Shown: positions 16,692 to 26,354, counted from the first letter of the stretch. The stretch is 64,000 bases of DNA from Stenotrophomonas indicatrix (GCF_002750975.1 NZ_PEJS01000001.1:3100001-3164000), one strand, 5' to 3'. Notes: generated by a model from the letters alone, not told the origin. Made by a program: numbers and translations.

Positions 16692-16718
16692 GTGCTGATT
16701 ATGCGGTAAAAGCGGGGA

Positions 16719-17036
16719 GATTCGGCCGGGCTGCGCCCGGCACCCGCTACATGCAACGTCAACGTCAACGTCAAAAGCGGGTTTGCTGCGGGATGGCGGG
16801 GTGGGTCCGGTTGCGGGGGACGCCGTAAACCCATCCATGGGGGCTTGGCCGCGGCATCCATGCCGCGGACACCCCCGCAACCGGACCCACCCCGCCTTCG
16901 ACAGATCTCCGCGATCTGACGGAATGGCATTGCCTGCTCCTGGTAGGTGTCGACCTTGGTCGACACGGCATGGCCTGCTATTGGTGGGTGTCGACCTTGG
17001 TCGACCCGGTAGATCCACGCCATGCGTGGATGGAGC
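16719..17036. repeat. Composite repeat element, copy A (long cruciform plus SMAG units)
   Basis: In order: a SMAG unit (16724-16750), three AACGTC hexamers (16755-16772), a perfect 25-bp inverted repeat with arms 16795-16819 and 16872-16896 around a 52-base core, a CAGATC/GATCTG hairpin (about 16909), two GTCGACCTTGGTCGAC units (16942-16966 and 16983-17007) and a GTAGATCCACGCCATGCGTG unit (17008-17031). The core holds hairpins CCCATCCATGGG (16830-16841) and CCGCGGCATCCATGCCGCGG (16849-16868). Closely similar copies lie at 36.3 and 47.9 kb. Confidence 0.9.
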
Positions 17037-17087
17037 TGAGGAGCAGAGTGGGCTCGGCTTCTGGCGCGCGGCGCCTCCGCAAGTGGA

Positions 17088-17110
17088 GCCCCCTTGTTGT
17101 TCAAGGGGGC
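17088..17110. repeat. 9-bp hairpin downstream of kup
   Basis: GCCCCCTTG pairs perfectly with CAAGGGGGC around a TTGTT loop. There is no T-run on either side, so termination is not obvious. Confidence 0.6.
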
Positions 17111-17150
17111 GCGCCGACAGGCGGGGGGTTAAGGCGGAATGCGGGCGGGG

Positions 17151-17213
17151 CCCACGATTTGCGCAGCAAATCGTGGGACGTAGCGCAGGTGGAGATTAGA
17201 TCTCCACCTGCGC
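17151..17213 (-). terminator. Two tandem perfect hairpins at the end of kup
   Basis: A 13-bp perfect stem (17183-17195 with 17201-17213) has the kup stop codon TAA in its 5-base loop. It is followed on the minus strand by a 12-bp perfect stem (17151-17162 with 17166-17177) with a 3-base loop. Neither has a T-run. They may attenuate transcription or protect the 3' end of kup mRNA; this role is inferred. Confidence 0.5.
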
Positions 17214-19115
17214 GCCCAGCTCGACCAGGCGGTTGCCCGGAATCCGGAAGAAGCCCGTCGCCGGGGCGGCGTTCCTGTGCATCAGCGCGAACAGCTTGTC
17301 GCGCCAGATCGGCATGCCACGGTTGGCGGTGGCGACGATGGTCTCGCGGCTGGCGAAGAAGGTGGTGTCCATCGGGTCGAAGTAGATGCCACCGTGGTCG
17401 CACGAGCGCATCAGCGCCAGCGGTACGTCGGGGGTCTCCATGAAGCCGAAACGCACGTAGACCCGATAGAACTCATCGCCCACCGATTCGATCTTCAGGC
17501 GCTGCCCTTCCGCCGCGTACGGCACCGGCAGGGTCACCACATGCAGGAACACGTTGCGCTCGTGCAGCACCTTGTTGTGCTTGAGGTTGTGCATCAGCGC
17601 ATGCGGGGCCACGGTCGGGTCGGCGGTGAGGAACACCGCGGTGCCGGGTACGCGTACCGGCGGCGCCAGCATCAGGCCCGGCAGGAAGGTGTCGATGCGG
17701 ATGCCGTCCTTGCGGATCTCGTCGCGCAACAGTTCGCGGCCACGGCGCCAGGTGCGCATCATGGTGAACAGGAAGATGCCCAGCACCACCGGGAACCAGG
17801 CGCCCTGCAGCAGCTTGGCGCCGTTGGCGATGACAAAGCCCAGATCGATGATGAAGAACACCACGCACAAGGGCAGGATCCAGTTGCGTGCCTTGGGCCA
17901 CAGCGAACGTGCAACCAGGGCCAGCAGCAGGGTATCGATCAGCATGGTGGCCGACACCGAGATGCCGTAGGCCACGGCCAGGTTGGACGAGCTGCGGAAG
18001 GCCAGCACCAGGCCGATCACCATCACCGCGATGCCCCAGTTGATGCCGGGGATGTAGATCTGGCCGATGGTGTCGTGCGAGGTGTGCTTGATGCGCATGC
18101 GCGGGATGTAGCCCAGCTGCATGGCCTGGCGCGAGACCGAGAACGCACCGGTGATCACCGACTGCGAGGCGATCACCGCCGCCATCGTGGCCAGGATGAT
18201 CATCGGGTACAGCGCCCACGACGGCACCGCCTCGAAGAACGGGTTCTTCACCGCCTCGGGATGGTTGAGCACCAGCGCGCCCTGCCCCAGGTAGTTCAGC
18301 ACCAGGCAGGGCAGCACGAAGAAGTACCAGGCGTGGCGGATCGGCTTGGCACCGAAGTGGCCCATGTCGGCGTACAGCGCCTCGCCACCGGTCACCGCCA
18401 GCACCACCGCGCCGAGGATGAAGATGCTGTGCCAGCCGTGCTCCATGAAGAAGCGGATCGCCCACCACGGGTTGAACGCCTTCAGCACTTCCGGCGCGTC
18501 GACGATGTTGTAGATGCCGATCGCGGCCAGCGAAATGAACCAGATCGAGGTGATCGGGCCGAACAGCTTGCCGATCTTCGCGGTACCGAAACGCTGCACC
18601 GCGAACACGGCCAGCAGCACCACCACGGTGATCGGCACGATGAAGGCGTGCAGCCCCGGCGCGGCAACCTCCAGGCCTTCAACTGCACCCAGCACCGATA
18701 TCGCCGGGGTGATCACGCCATCGCCGAAGAACAGCGAGGCGCCGAAGATGCCGAGGATGCCGACCACGTAGGCCGAGCGCGACCCGTTGCGCAGCGTGCG
18801 CTGGGTCAGCGCCATCAGCGCCATGATGCCGCCCTCGCCATCATTGTCGGCGCGCATGATGATGGTCACGTACTTCAGGGTGACCACGATGTTCAGCGCC
18901 CAGAACGCCAGCGACAGCACGCCCAGCACGGTGTCGTGGTCGCTGTTGAGCCCGTAGTGCGGCGAGAACGCCTCCTTCAGGGTGTACAGCGGGCTGGTGC
19001 CGATATCGCCGAAGACCACGCCGATCGCACCGATGATCAGCGCCAGGCCCCCGGCGGGGGGAGCGTGACCATGGCCACCATGGGCGGCGGTGTGCGGGGT
19101 TTGACTGCTGGACAT
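17196..19115 (-). CDS. kup: Low-affinity potassium transporter Kup
   Basis: 639 residues from the ATG at 19115; the longer frame upstream has no supporting start. After a His-rich N-terminus come about 12 membrane helices beginning [24 protein letters not shown], the hallmark of KUP/HAK transporters, with [15 protein letters not shown] and a C-terminal cytoplasmic domain of about 180 residues. It takes up K+ by proton symport. It lies between ruvA and ruvB, 49 bases after ruvA, so it is probably transcribed with ruvCA. Confidence 0.95.
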   Translation of the reverse strand: MSSSQTPHTAAHGGHGHAPPAGGLALIIGAIGVVFGDIGTSPLYTLKEAFSPHYGLNSDHDTVLGVLSLAFWALNIVVTLKYVTIIMRADNDGEGGIMALMALTQRTLRNGSRSAYVVGILGIFGASLFFGDGVITPAISVLGAVEGLEVAAPGLHAFIVPITVVVLLAVFAVQRFGTAKIGKLFGPITSIWFISLAAIGIYNIVDAPEVLKAFNPWWAIRFFMEHGWHSIFILGAVVLAVTGGEALYADMGHFGAKPIRHAWYFFVLPCLVLNYLGQGALVLNHPEAVKNPFFEAVPSWALYPMIILATMAAVIASQSVITGAFSVSRQAMQLGYIPRMRIKHTSHDTIGQIYIPGINWGIAVMVIGLVLAFRSSSNLAVAYGISVSATMLIDTLLLALVARSLWPKARNWILPLCVVFFIIDLGFVIANGAKLLQGAWFPVVLGIFLFTMMRTWRRGRELLRDEIRKDGIRIDTFLPGLMLAPPVRVPGTAVFLTADPTVAPHALMHNLKHNKVLHERNVFLHVVTLPVPYAAEGQRLKIESVGDEFYRVYVRFGFMETPDVPLALMRSCDHGGIYFDPMDTTFFASRETIVATANRGMPIWRDKLFALMHRNAAPATGFFRIPGNRLVELGAQVEI

Positions 19116-19164
19116 GGGGCTCCTGGCGAAGCTCAGGGTGTAATGGGGAAGGAAACGGAGCGGC

Positions 19165-19758
19165 TCAGCGCAGCGCCGATTGCAGGGCCTTGCGGATGAC
19201 CATGGCCACTTCGTCGCCCTCGTTGAAGGCCTCGCGCGCCATCCGCGCCGCCTCGGCGGGCTTGTAGCCCAGCTGCTGCAGGGCCACGGTGGCATCAGAC
19301 AGCGGATCGGCCGGGGCCGGGCCACTGCCGGTCGGCAGTGCGCCACCGGCACCGAACTGCGCCGCGCGGTCACGCAGTTCCAGCACCATGCGCTCGGCGG
19401 TCTTCTTGCCGATGCCCGGGATGCGGGTCAGCGCGGTGATGTCACCGGCCTGGACCATGCGGGCGAATTCTTCGACGGTGACCCCGGACAGCACGGCCAG
19501 CGCGATCTTCGCGCCGATGCCGCTGACCTTCTGCACGTCGCGGAACAGGCGGCGCTCGCCTTCGCGCAGGAAGCCGTACAGCGAGACGCTGTCTTCCTTC
19601 TGCGAATAATGGGTGTACAGCGTGACCTCACGGCCCAGCTCGGGCAGGTCGTAGAAGGTGCTCATCGGCGCCTCCAGCTCGTAGCCCACCCCGTTGACGT
19701 CCACCACCAGCCACGGCGGCGCCTTGTAGGCGACGATTCCGCGCAGTCGACCGATCAT
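19165..19758 (-). CDS. ruvA: Holliday junction branch migration complex subunit RuvA
   Basis: 197 residues, typical length. It starts [12 protein letters not shown] with the OB-fold, then two helix-hairpin-helix motifs ([15 protein letters not shown] and [16 protein letters not shown]) and a C-terminal UBA-like domain that contacts RuvB ([19 protein letters not shown]). It binds the junction as a tetramer. It follows ruvC by 13 bases. Confidence 0.98.
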   Translation of the reverse strand: MIGRLRGIVAYKAPPWLVVDVNGVGYELEAPMSTFYDLPELGREVTLYTHYSQKEDSVSLYGFLREGERRLFRDVQKVSGIGAKIALAVLSGVTVEEFARMVQAGDITALTRIPGIGKKTAERMVLELRDRAAQFGAGGALPTGSGPAPADPLSDATVALQQLGYKPAEAARMAREAFNEGDEVAMVIRKALQSALR

Positions 19759-19771
19759 TGCGTGCAGCTCC

Positions 19772-20293
19772 TCATTTGCGGCCCCACGCCTGGCGGGCAG
19801 TCAGCCCCAGGCGGTTGGCCGTTGCCCTTACGTGGGCGTGGGTGATCGCCACGGCCAACGCGTCGGCCGCGTCGGCCTGCAGCTTGGTTTTCAGGTTGAG
19901 CATGAGCCCGACCATGTGTTGAACCTGTTGCTTTTCGGCGCCGCCACGACCGACCACCGCCAGCTTGATCTCGCTGGCAGCGTATTCGTGCACCGGCAGG
20001 TCGCGCAGCACCACCGCCGAAATCGCCGCGCCACGGGCCTGGCCCAGCTTCAGCGCCGAATCGGGGTTGCGCGCCATGAACACCTTTTCGATGGCCACTT
20101 CCTGCGGCTGGAACTCCAGGCACAGCTCGGCCAGGCCCAGCACCAGCAGCTTCATGCGCTGCGGGAAGTCATCGGCACCGAGCAGCACCAGCGGCTGGTG
20201 ATGCACGTGGCTGACCCGGCCGCTGGCATCGACATCGATGATGCCGACCCCGGTCCGTTGTGAACCCGGGTCGATGCCGAGAATGCGGGTCAT
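19772..20293 (-). CDS. ruvC: Crossover junction endodeoxyribonuclease RuvC
   Basis: 173 residues from the ATG at 20293, exactly the usual size; an alternative start three codons upstream is less likely. RNase H-like fold with Asp7 in LGIDPGS, the Glu of AIEKVF and the two acidic residues of [12 protein letters not shown] near 140. It resolves Holliday junctions. First gene of a ruvC-ruvA-kup unit. Confidence 0.97.
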   Translation of the reverse strand: MTRILGIDPGSQRTGVGIIDVDASGRVSHVHHQPLVLLGADDFPQRMKLLVLGLAELCLEFQPQEVAIEKVFMARNPDSALKLGQARGAAISAVVLRDLPVHEYAASEIKLAVVGRGGAEKQQVQHMVGLMLNLKTKLQADAADALAVAITHAHVRATANRLGLTARQAWGRK

Positions 20294-20422
20294 GCGGCAC
20301 ACGCGCGCAGGCCGCTGATCCGGGAAGGACGCATGCGGCGGTGATGGCTGGAAACGTCTGGGGTCATCATGGTCCGCATTGTCCGCTCACCGGCCGCCAA
20401 AGGCGACCGGCGCAGCGTCCGT

Positions 20423-21154
20423 TCAGGCGTAGGCGTCCGCGCCGAGATCGGCGTTGGAGTACACGTCCTGCACGTCGTCGAGGTCTTCCAGCATGTCCAG
20501 CAGCTTCTTGACCTGCAGGACGGTGTCGCCCTCGACCTTGATGTCGTTGTCGGCACGGAAGGTCAGCTCGGCATGATCCGGCGTGCGGCCAGCCGCCTGC
20601 ATCGCATCCTTGACTGCGTGGAAGCTGTCCGCGGCGGTGAGCACGTCGATCGCGCCATCCTCCGGGTAGACCACGATGTCATCGGCACCGGCCTCGATGG
20701 CCGCTTCGGAGATGGCGTCCTCATCGGCGCCGGCGCCGTAGTGCAGCACGCCCACGCGCTTGAACATGAAGCTGACCGAGCCTTCGGTGCCCATGTTGCC
20801 GCCGCACTTGCTGAACGCATGGCGGACATCGGCCACGGTGCGCACGCGGTTGTCGGTCAGGCAATCGACGATGACGGCCACGCCACCGGGCGCGTAGCCC
20901 TCGTAGCGGATCTCTTCGTACTCGACGCCTTCCAGTTCACCGGTGGCCTTCTTGATGGCGCGCTCGATCACGTCCTTGGACATGTTCGCGGTCAGCGCCT
21001 TGTCCACGGCTACACGCAGGCGCGGGTTGTTGTTGGGGTCGCCTCCACCGCCGCGGGCAGCCACGCCGATCTCACGGATGATCTTGGTGAAAATCTTGCC
21101 GCGCTTCGCGTCAGACGCGTTCTTGCGGTTCTCGATGGAGGGGCCTCTACCCAT
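20423..21154 (-). CDS. yebC: YebC/TACO1 family protein
   Basis: 243 residues from the ATG at 21154 ([19 protein letters not shown]), the conserved N-terminus of the family. Three domains are expected; conserved segments include [18 protein letters not shown] [32 protein letters not shown] and [12 protein letters not shown]. Family members were annotated as transcription regulators and more recently as translation factors that relieve ribosome stalling. It is upstream of ruvC, as in many gammaproteobacteria, with a 129-base spacer. Confidence 0.95.
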   Translation of the reverse strand: MGRGPSIENRKNASDAKRGKIFTKIIREIGVAARGGGGDPNNNPRLRVAVDKALTANMSKDVIERAIKKATGELEGVEYEEIRYEGYAPGGVAVIVDCLTDNRVRTVADVRHAFSKCGGNMGTEGSVSFMFKRVGVLHYGAGADEDAISEAAIEAGADDIVVYPEDGAIDVLTAADSFHAVKDAMQAAGRTPDHAELTFRADNDIKVEGDTVLQVKKLLDMLEDLDDVQDVYSNADLGADAYA

Positions 21155-21248
21155 GGGTCTTTCCGTACGTGCGTTGATGGATAAGGCCGCGGATTCTACC
21201 TGATCGGGCCCGCTGACCGTGTCGAGGACGGATGGATGCCGCTGCGCT

Positions 21249-21312
21249 CGCCGGGCATGGCCCGGCGCTACCGGGGGTGCACCGCCGTGGTAGCGCCGGG
21301 CCATGCCCGGCG
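21249..21312. repeat. Inverted pair of SMAG palindromes
   Basis: One reverse unit (21249-21272) and one forward unit (21289-21312, GGTAGCGCCGGGCCATGCCC) with matching stems lie back to back between yebC and a hydrolase gene. As a pair they can also fold together. Confidence 0.9.
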
Positions 21313-21319
21313 AACCGCC

Positions 21320-21952
21320 TTACGCGGCGGCAGCGTCCCGGCCATGGTCGAACTGGCCATGGCGGAGGAAATGCGCGGTCTGCCGCGCGGCATCGGGCGA
21401 CACCACCAGGCCGCTGTGGCTGGTGCGCACCACGCAGTGGTCGGCCAGCCCCGGCAGGCGGGTCTCGGCCAGCGCCACGGTACCGTCGGAATCGTCATCC
21501 AGCGCCCCGAGCAGGCTGCCCAGCCCATGTGGCACAGAGCCGGCGATCAGGCCGACGGCTGCCTTGCCCTGCCAGTCCGGCAGCCCGTCCAGCAGCAGCT
21601 CGCTGCTGCGGCCCAGGGCCAGGCCCCAACCATGTTCGGACAACGAGCGCGCAGTACCACTGCCCCGCAGTGGCGAGCCCAGGCAGACCACGCGCTGCAC
21701 GGGCAACTGCGGCTGCCGGCGCAGGGCTTCCAGCGCCAGCAGGCCACCCAGGCTGTGCCCGACCAGCGACAGCGGGCCTGCATCTGCCAGCCGCTCCAGC
21801 AACTGCGGCACGGCCACATCGGGACCGCCAAATACGGACGAGTAGCCAAAGGTATGGACCTGGAAGCCGCGCGCGCGCAGGCGCCAGGCCAGCGGCCCGA
21901 CCCAGGCACGGGCATTCCAGATGCCATGCAACAACAGAACGGGGGGAGTCAT
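21320..21952 (-). CDS. Alpha/beta hydrolase
   Basis: 210 residues from the ATG at 21952 (MTPPVLLLHGIW). It has the oxyanion strand VLLLHGIW at the N-terminus and the nucleophile elbow SLVGHSLGG near residue 65. Late aspartate and histidine candidates are in DDDSDGTVAL and LADHCVVRTSHSGLV. It resembles small cytoplasmic or lipase-like serine hydrolases; the substrate is unknown. It stands alone between a SMAG pair and a GNAT gene. Confidence 0.8.
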   Translation of the reverse strand: MTPPVLLLHGIWNARAWVGPLAWRLRARGFQVHTFGYSSVFGGPDVAVPQLLERLADAGPLSLVGHSLGGLLALEALRRQPQLPVQRVVCLGSPLRGSGTARSLSEHGWGLALGRSSELLLDGLPDWQGKAAVGLIAGSVPHGLGSLLGALDDDSDGTVALAETRLPGLADHCVVRTSHSGLVVSPDAARQTAHFLRHGQFDHGRDAAAA

Positions 21953-22029
21953 GTGCAACAGCCTGGCGGTCAGCGGGGCGGAACTACGGTGATTGAACAG
22001 AAGCCAGGGGCAAGCGGCGGTGAACGGTT

Positions 22030-22551
22030 TCAGGCCGGATGCGGCAAACGGCGCAGGATGAACTCAAGATCGTTGGTATCGCCCACCGGGAACAGGTACT
22101 CGCCGGCCTTTTCAAAACCATACCGGGCGTAGAAGCGCTGCGCGCCGAAGTTTTCCGACCACACGCCCAGCCACAGCGTGCGCGGGCCGTCGTGCTCCAG
22201 CCAGGCCAGCGCGGTTTCCAGCAGGCGGCTGCCCCAGCCGCAGCTCTGCTGCGTCTTGATCAGGTACAGGCGCTTGAGCTCACCGTCACCGGGCTTCACC
22301 TCCGGATGCGGCAACCCACAGGGGCCGGCGGCGGCATGGCCGACCGCCTCCCCGTCCAGCTCCAGCAGCCACACCGCGTAATCGGGGTGGGCCAGGATCG
22401 TGCGCTGACGCTCGACCGTGTAGGCCTCGTCGATGAAGTCCTGCAGGTCCTGCGGCGGATACAGATGGCCGAAGGTTTCGGTGAACGTGCGTGCGGCCAG
22501 CGCCGACAGGGTCGGCGCGTCGTCCACAGTGGCGCGGCGGATCGAATACAT
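22030..22551 (-). CDS. GNAT family N-acetyltransferase
   Basis: 173 residues from the ATG at 22551 (MYSIRRATVDDAPTLSALAA), chosen because the GNAT fold starts at once with the beta1 strand. The acetyl-CoA binding region is KRLYLIKTQQSCGWGSRLLE, a slightly unusual Q/R-x-x-G-x-G/A, and the C-terminal strand YGFEKAGEYLFPVG is typical. It acetylates an unknown small molecule or protein N-terminus. Confidence 0.9.
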   Translation of the reverse strand: MYSIRRATVDDAPTLSALAARTFTETFGHLYPPQDLQDFIDEAYTVERQRTILAHPDYAVWLLELDGEAVGHAAAGPCGLPHPEVKPGDGELKRLYLIKTQQSCGWGSRLLETALAWLEHDGPRTLWLGVWSENFGAQRFYARYGFEKAGEYLFPVGDTNDLEFILRRLPHPA

Positions 22552-22583
22552 GGGTCGAGTTGACGTCAGGACCACGGTTCGGG

Positions 22584-22919
22584 TCAAGCCCGTTCCGCCG
22601 GCTCCTTGTCGTCTTCTTCCTCTTCCTCTTCTTCGTATTCCTCGTCGTCCTCTTCTTCCTCGCCGTCTTCCTCTTCTTCGCCTTCCTCGTCCTCGTCGTA
22701 CTCTTCCTCTTCGTCGTCTTCGTAATCCTCGACGCCGAAGTCTTCACCGTCCCAGCGGCCTTCGCCGTCGGCGACGAAGGTCAGGGCCATGGCCGACGGG
22801 TTGGTACCGACACGGACCAGCCAACCACCGAAGACACGTGCACGCTCGGTGACCAGGTTGGCCTCGGAGCCTTCATTGCCCAGCTTTTCCCACTCCAGCG
22901 AAAACGCAAACTCGGTCAT
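22584..22919 (-). CDS. Small protein with a polyacidic C-terminal tail
   Basis: 111 residues. The first 65 residues look folded (MTEFAFSLEWEKLGNEGSEA... GGWLVRVGTNPSAMALTFVAD) and the last 45 are almost only Glu and Asp, with a few Tyr and Gly. No named family is recognised. Acidic tails of this kind mimic nucleic acid or bind basic proteins, but no function can be given. It follows aspS by 16 bases on the same strand and is probably cotranscribed. The plus-strand frame opposite it, rich in Leu and Phe, is an artefact of the repeated GAA/GAG codons. Confidence 0.75.
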   Translation of the reverse strand: MTEFAFSLEWEKLGNEGSEANLVTERARVFGGWLVRVGTNPSAMALTFVADGEGRWDGEDFGVEDYEDDEEEEYDEDEEGEEEEDGEEEEDDEEYEEEEEEEDDKEPAERA

Positions 22920-22935
22920 TGCCTGGATCTCCTGA

Positions 22936-24687
22936 TCAGTTTTTCTTGGGGCGAACCTGGATGTGCACTTCGGCCAGCTGCTCGTCGACGATCGGCGACG
23001 GCGCGTCGGTCATCAGATCCTGCGCACCGGTGGTCTTCGGGAACGGGATGACGTCGCGGATCGACTCGGTGCCGGCCATCAGCGCGGCGATGCGGTCGAT
23101 GCCGAAGGCGATGCCACCGTGCGGCGGCGCGCCGTAGTTCAGCGCGTCGAGCAGGAAGCCGAACTTGGCGCGGGCTTCTTCGGCACCGATGCCTAGCAGT
23201 TCGAACACCGCGCTCTGCATGTCGGGGCGGTGGATACGGATCGAACCGCCGCCGATTTCATTGCCGTTGAGCACCATGTCGTAGCCGCGCGAAACGGCGG
23301 TCTTGGCGTGCGCGCGCAGGTCGGCGATGTCGTCCACGGCCGGCGCGGTGAAGGGGTGATGCAGGGCGACGTAGCGCTGCGCTTCCTCGTCCCATTCGAA
23401 CATCGGGAAGTCGGTGACCCACAGCGGCGCCCAGCTGTCGGCGACCAGACCGAAGTCCTTGCCGGCCTTCAGGCGCAGCGCGCCCATGAAGTCGGACACC
23501 TTGTTGTAGCCGCCAGCACCGAAGAACACGATGTCGCCGTTGCCGGCGCCGACATGGGCGACCAGGGCGGCGAAGCCCTCTTCACTGAAGAACTTCTGGA
23601 TCGGCGAGCTGATTTCACCGTTCTCGCCCACCTTGATGTAGGCCAGGCCCTTCGCACCGTACTTGGCGGCGTGCGCGGCGTACTCGTCGATCTGCTTGCG
23701 CGACAGGCTGGCACCACCGGGGATGCGCAGGGCGGCGACGCGGCCATCGGCATCATTGGCAGCAGCGGTGAACACCGGGAATTCGCTGGTCTTGACCAGC
23801 TCGGCCACGTCCACCAGTTCCAGCGCGATGCGCAGGTCCGGCTTGTCCGAACCATAGCGACGCATCGCCTCGGCCCAGGTCATGCGCGGGAAGCTGGCAT
23901 CCAGTTCGACGTCGACCACTTCCTTGAAGATGGCGCGGATCATGTCTTCGACGAAGTCCTGCACGTCGCGCTCGCGGACGAAGGCGAACTCCATGTCCAG
24001 CTGGGTGAATTCCAGCTGGCGGTCGGCACGCAGGGCCTCATCGCGGAAGCAGCGCGCGATCTGGTAGTAGCGGTCGAAGCCGGCCACCATCAGGATCTGC
24101 TTGAACAGCTGCGGGCTCTGCGGCAGGGCATAGAACTCGCCCGGGTGCATGCGCGCCGGCACCAGGAAGTCGCGTGCACCTTCCGGGGTGGCCTTGGTCA
24201 GGATCGGCGTTTCGATGTCCTGGAAGCCCTTCTCGTCCAGGTGGCGGCGCAGGGCCTGCACCAGCTTGATGCGGGTGCGCTGCATGCGCTGCATCTCCGG
24301 ACGGCGCAGGTCCAGGTAGCGGTACTTCAGGCGGGTTTCTTCGCCCGGGTTCTCGTGGGCGTGGAACGGCAGCGGCGCGGCCTTGTTCAGCACGGTGATG
24401 GCGGTGGCGATCACTTCCACCTTGCCCGTGCGCAGCTTGTCGTTGACCGCGTGGCGGGCACGTACCACGCCTTCCACCTGCAGCACGTCCTCATAGCCCA
24501 GCGAGGCGGCCACGGCGAACACTTCGGCGTTGTCGAGCTCCACCGTCACCTGCACGATGCCTTCATGATCGCGGAGATCGATGAAGCAGACGCCGCCCTG
24601 GTTACGGGCCACGTCGGTCCAGCCGGCGAGGGTGACAGTCTGGCCAATCAGGGTCTCATCGACCAGGCCGCAGAAGTGGGTACGCAT
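22936..24687 (-). CDS. aspS: Aspartate--tRNA ligase
   Basis: 583 residues, bacterial-type class II synthetase. The N-terminal OB-fold anticodon domain ([18 protein letters not shown]) is followed by the catalytic core with motif 2 [18 protein letters not shown], the bacterial GAD insertion in the middle, and motif 3 GIAFGIDRI. It charges tRNA-Asp; whether it is discriminating against tRNA-Asn cannot be told from this window alone. Confidence 0.98.
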   Translation of the reverse strand: MRTHFCGLVDETLIGQTVTLAGWTDVARNQGGVCFIDLRDHEGIVQVTVELDNAEVFAVAASLGYEDVLQVEGVVRARHAVNDKLRTGKVEVIATAITVLNKAAPLPFHAHENPGEETRLKYRYLDLRRPEMQRMQRTRIKLVQALRRHLDEKGFQDIETPILTKATPEGARDFLVPARMHPGEFYALPQSPQLFKQILMVAGFDRYYQIARCFRDEALRADRQLEFTQLDMEFAFVRERDVQDFVEDMIRAIFKEVVDVELDASFPRMTWAEAMRRYGSDKPDLRIALELVDVAELVKTSEFPVFTAAANDADGRVAALRIPGGASLSRKQIDEYAAHAAKYGAKGLAYIKVGENGEISSPIQKFFSEEGFAALVAHVGAGNGDIVFFGAGGYNKVSDFMGALRLKAGKDFGLVADSWAPLWVTDFPMFEWDEEAQRYVALHHPFTAPAVDDIADLRAHAKTAVSRGYDMVLNGNEIGGGSIRIHRPDMQSAVFELLGIGAEEARAKFGFLLDALNYGAPPHGGIAFGIDRIAALMAGTESIRDVIPFPKTTGAQDLMTDAPSPIVDEQLAEVHIQVRPKKN

Positions 24688-24847
24688 GGGGGGAAAGCTC
24701 CGCTGGAGAACGCCGGCGCCTGATGGGGGCCGGAAAGCCTCTTATTCTGCGGCCGACGCCCCGGCCGGGGCAAATGCGGACGGTCACGCGGGCTTGATCG
24801 CCCCCGTCCTTATAGTCGCGCACCTACTCCCGTATGGGGATGTCGCC

Positions 24848-25600
24848 ATGAAACCGCAGTCCCTGGCCAGCCTGGCCGTGATCCTTGGCACCTTTACCGC
24901 GCTCGCCCTGCACTCCGCCCCTGCCGCCGCGCAGGACGGGGTGGTCCGCTGCGAGAGCCAGAACAACCGCGAACGCGTCTGCAACACCGGCTGGCGCGAT
25001 GCCCGGCTGGTCCGCCAGCTGTCCGGCTCGGCCTGTGTGGAAGGCCGAACCTGGGGCACCCGCAATGGCAGCATCTGGGTCAACAACGGCTGCCGCGCCG
25101 AATTCACCCAGGGCCGAGGCGGCTGGGGTGGCGGCAACGGCGGCGGTTGGGGTGGTGGCAACGGCAACAGCGGCACCGTGCGCTGCGAAAGCCAGGACAA
25201 CCGCGAACGCAGCTGCCCGGTGGGCTGGCGCAATGCACGCGTGGTCCGGCAGATCTCCGGCACGCAGTGCGTGGAAGGCCAGAACTGGGGCGTGCGCAAC
25301 GGCGCGATCTGGGTCAACCGCGGCTGCCGCGCCGAGTTCGCCGAGGCCCGCGGTGGCTGGGGCGGCGGCAATGGTGGGGGCAATGGCGGCGGTTGGGGTG
25401 GTGGCAACAGCAACTACACCGTGACCTGCAGCAGCAACAACAACCGCCAGCAGAGCTGCAACTGGGATGAACGCCAGGGCCGGCCTGTGCTGCAGCAGCA
25501 GCTGTCCGGCAGCGCCTGCCAGGAAGGCCGGACCTGGGGCTACTCGCGCGGCAATGTGTGGGTCAGCAACGGCTGCCGGGCGCGCTTCGGCACGCGTTGA
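24848..25600 (+). CDS. Secreted protein with three DUF3011 repeats
   Basis: 250 residues: signal peptide (1-29, cleavage after AAAQ or nearby), then three DUF3011 units at about 31-86, 109-164 and 190-247. Each has four cysteines with a near constant pattern (35, 45, 63, 82; 113, 123, 141, 160; 194, 204, 224, 243) and the core RQLSGSACVEGRTWG or similar, ending WVNNGCRAEF. Gly/Trp/Asn-rich linkers separate them. The first two units are most alike. The product is probably periplasmic or extracellular with disulphides; function unknown. Confidence 0.85.
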   Translation: MKPQSLASLAVILGTFTALALHSAPAAAQDGVVRCESQNNRERVCNTGWRDARLVRQLSGSACVEGRTWGTRNGSIWVNNGCRAEFTQGRGGWGGGNGGGWGGGNGNSGTVRCESQDNRERSCPVGWRNARVVRQISGTQCVEGQNWGVRNGAIWVNRGCRAEFAEARGGWGGGNGGGNGGGWGGGNSNYTVTCSSNNNRQQSCNWDERQGRPVLQQQLSGSACQEGRTWGYSRGNVWVSNGCRARFGTR

Positions 25601-25601
25601 G

Positions 25602-25680
25602 GGGTAGCGCCGGGCCATGCCCGGCGAGCGCAGTGGCAGGGTCTCCGCTTGAAAGCCGCCGGGCATGGCCCGGCGCTACC
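25602..25680. repeat. Inverted pair of SMAG palindromes
   Basis: Forward unit 25602-25627 and reverse unit 25655-25680 have the same stem (GCCGGGCCATGCCCGGC). They begin directly after the stop of the DUF3011 gene and separate it from a convergent gene. Confidence 0.9.
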
Positions 25681-25712
25681 GGGCTGTCCGCGGCAGCATG
25701 CCAGGGGGCCGA

Positions 25713-26354
25713 TCAGGGTGCCGGCGCCGCTGCATCACCCCAGGGCGCCGGCGGTAGCGCGACCGGCTTGCTGAGATCGAACTCGACCCGGAAACGGCGC
25801 CCTTCCGGGCGCGTCAGCTCATAGACGAAACGCTGGTCCGGCTCGATCTCCATCGCCCAGGTGTTGTGGGTTGAAGCCAGCATGTCGGCACGGCGGAACA
25901 TCGCCACCGATTCGCCATCTGCGGGGAACTGCTGGCGTCCGGCGGTGCCCGGCGGCTTGCTGTCACCGCCGTACAGGGTGATCGCATCGGGACTGCCATC
26001 GGCGTGGCGATGGTCGTGCTTCAGGCGCAGCCCGTGCTCGGTGCGGGTCAACACCCAGGTGCGCGAATGATCATCGCCGACGTGGAACGGGATGCGCAGC
26101 TCATGGCCCGGGTCGGCGCAGCCCCGCACGTGCATCACCAGCTTCTGCCCGGCGAAGGGGTCTTTACCGGTAGGGGCCGGCGTGTCTTCCACCACCTTGC
26201 CCTCGTACGCCTGGCCACAATGGGCAGCGACCGCGGCCATGAAGGCGTCGGCCGGCGCGGTCGACAGATCGTGGTTGACCGTATGCGATGGCTGCGAGCA
26301 GGCGGCGAGGCCGAGCAGGGCGAAGGCGGAAGCAACAGCGGCGATCGGTTTCAT
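25713..26354 (-). CDS. Putative lipoprotein, unknown function
   Basis: 213 residues with a lipoprotein signal (MKPIAAVASAFALLGLAAC, lipidated Cys19). The mature part has HVRGCADPGHELRIPFHVGDDHSRTWV, GLRLKHDHRHADG and a YELTRPEGRRFRVEFDLSKPV end. Several His and Asp residues cluster, but no known metal site is recognised. It resembles envelope lipoproteins seen in Xanthomonadaceae; no function assigned. The final residues are Pro/Ala-rich. Confidence 0.75.
   Translation of the reverse strand: MKPIAAVASAFALLGLAACSQPSHTVNHDLSTAPADAFMAAVAAHCGQAYEGKVVEDTPAPTGKDPFAGQKLVMHVRGCADPGHELRIPFHVGDDHSRTWVLTRTEHGLRLKHDHRHADGSPDAITLYGGDSKPPGTAGRQQFPADGESVAMFRRADMLASTHNTWAMEIEPDQRFVYELTRPEGRRFRVEFDLSKPVALPPAPWGDAAAPAP

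Noticed and set aside
17277..19199. 640-codon plus-strand frame opposite kup
   Set aside because: Shadow frame of a clear transporter; strings of His, Arg and Gln without any domain.
22491..23051. Plus-strand ORF with long Leu/Phe/Val runs considered as a membrane protein
   Set aside because: The hydrophobic run is the reverse complement of the Glu/Asp codons of the acidic-tail gene.
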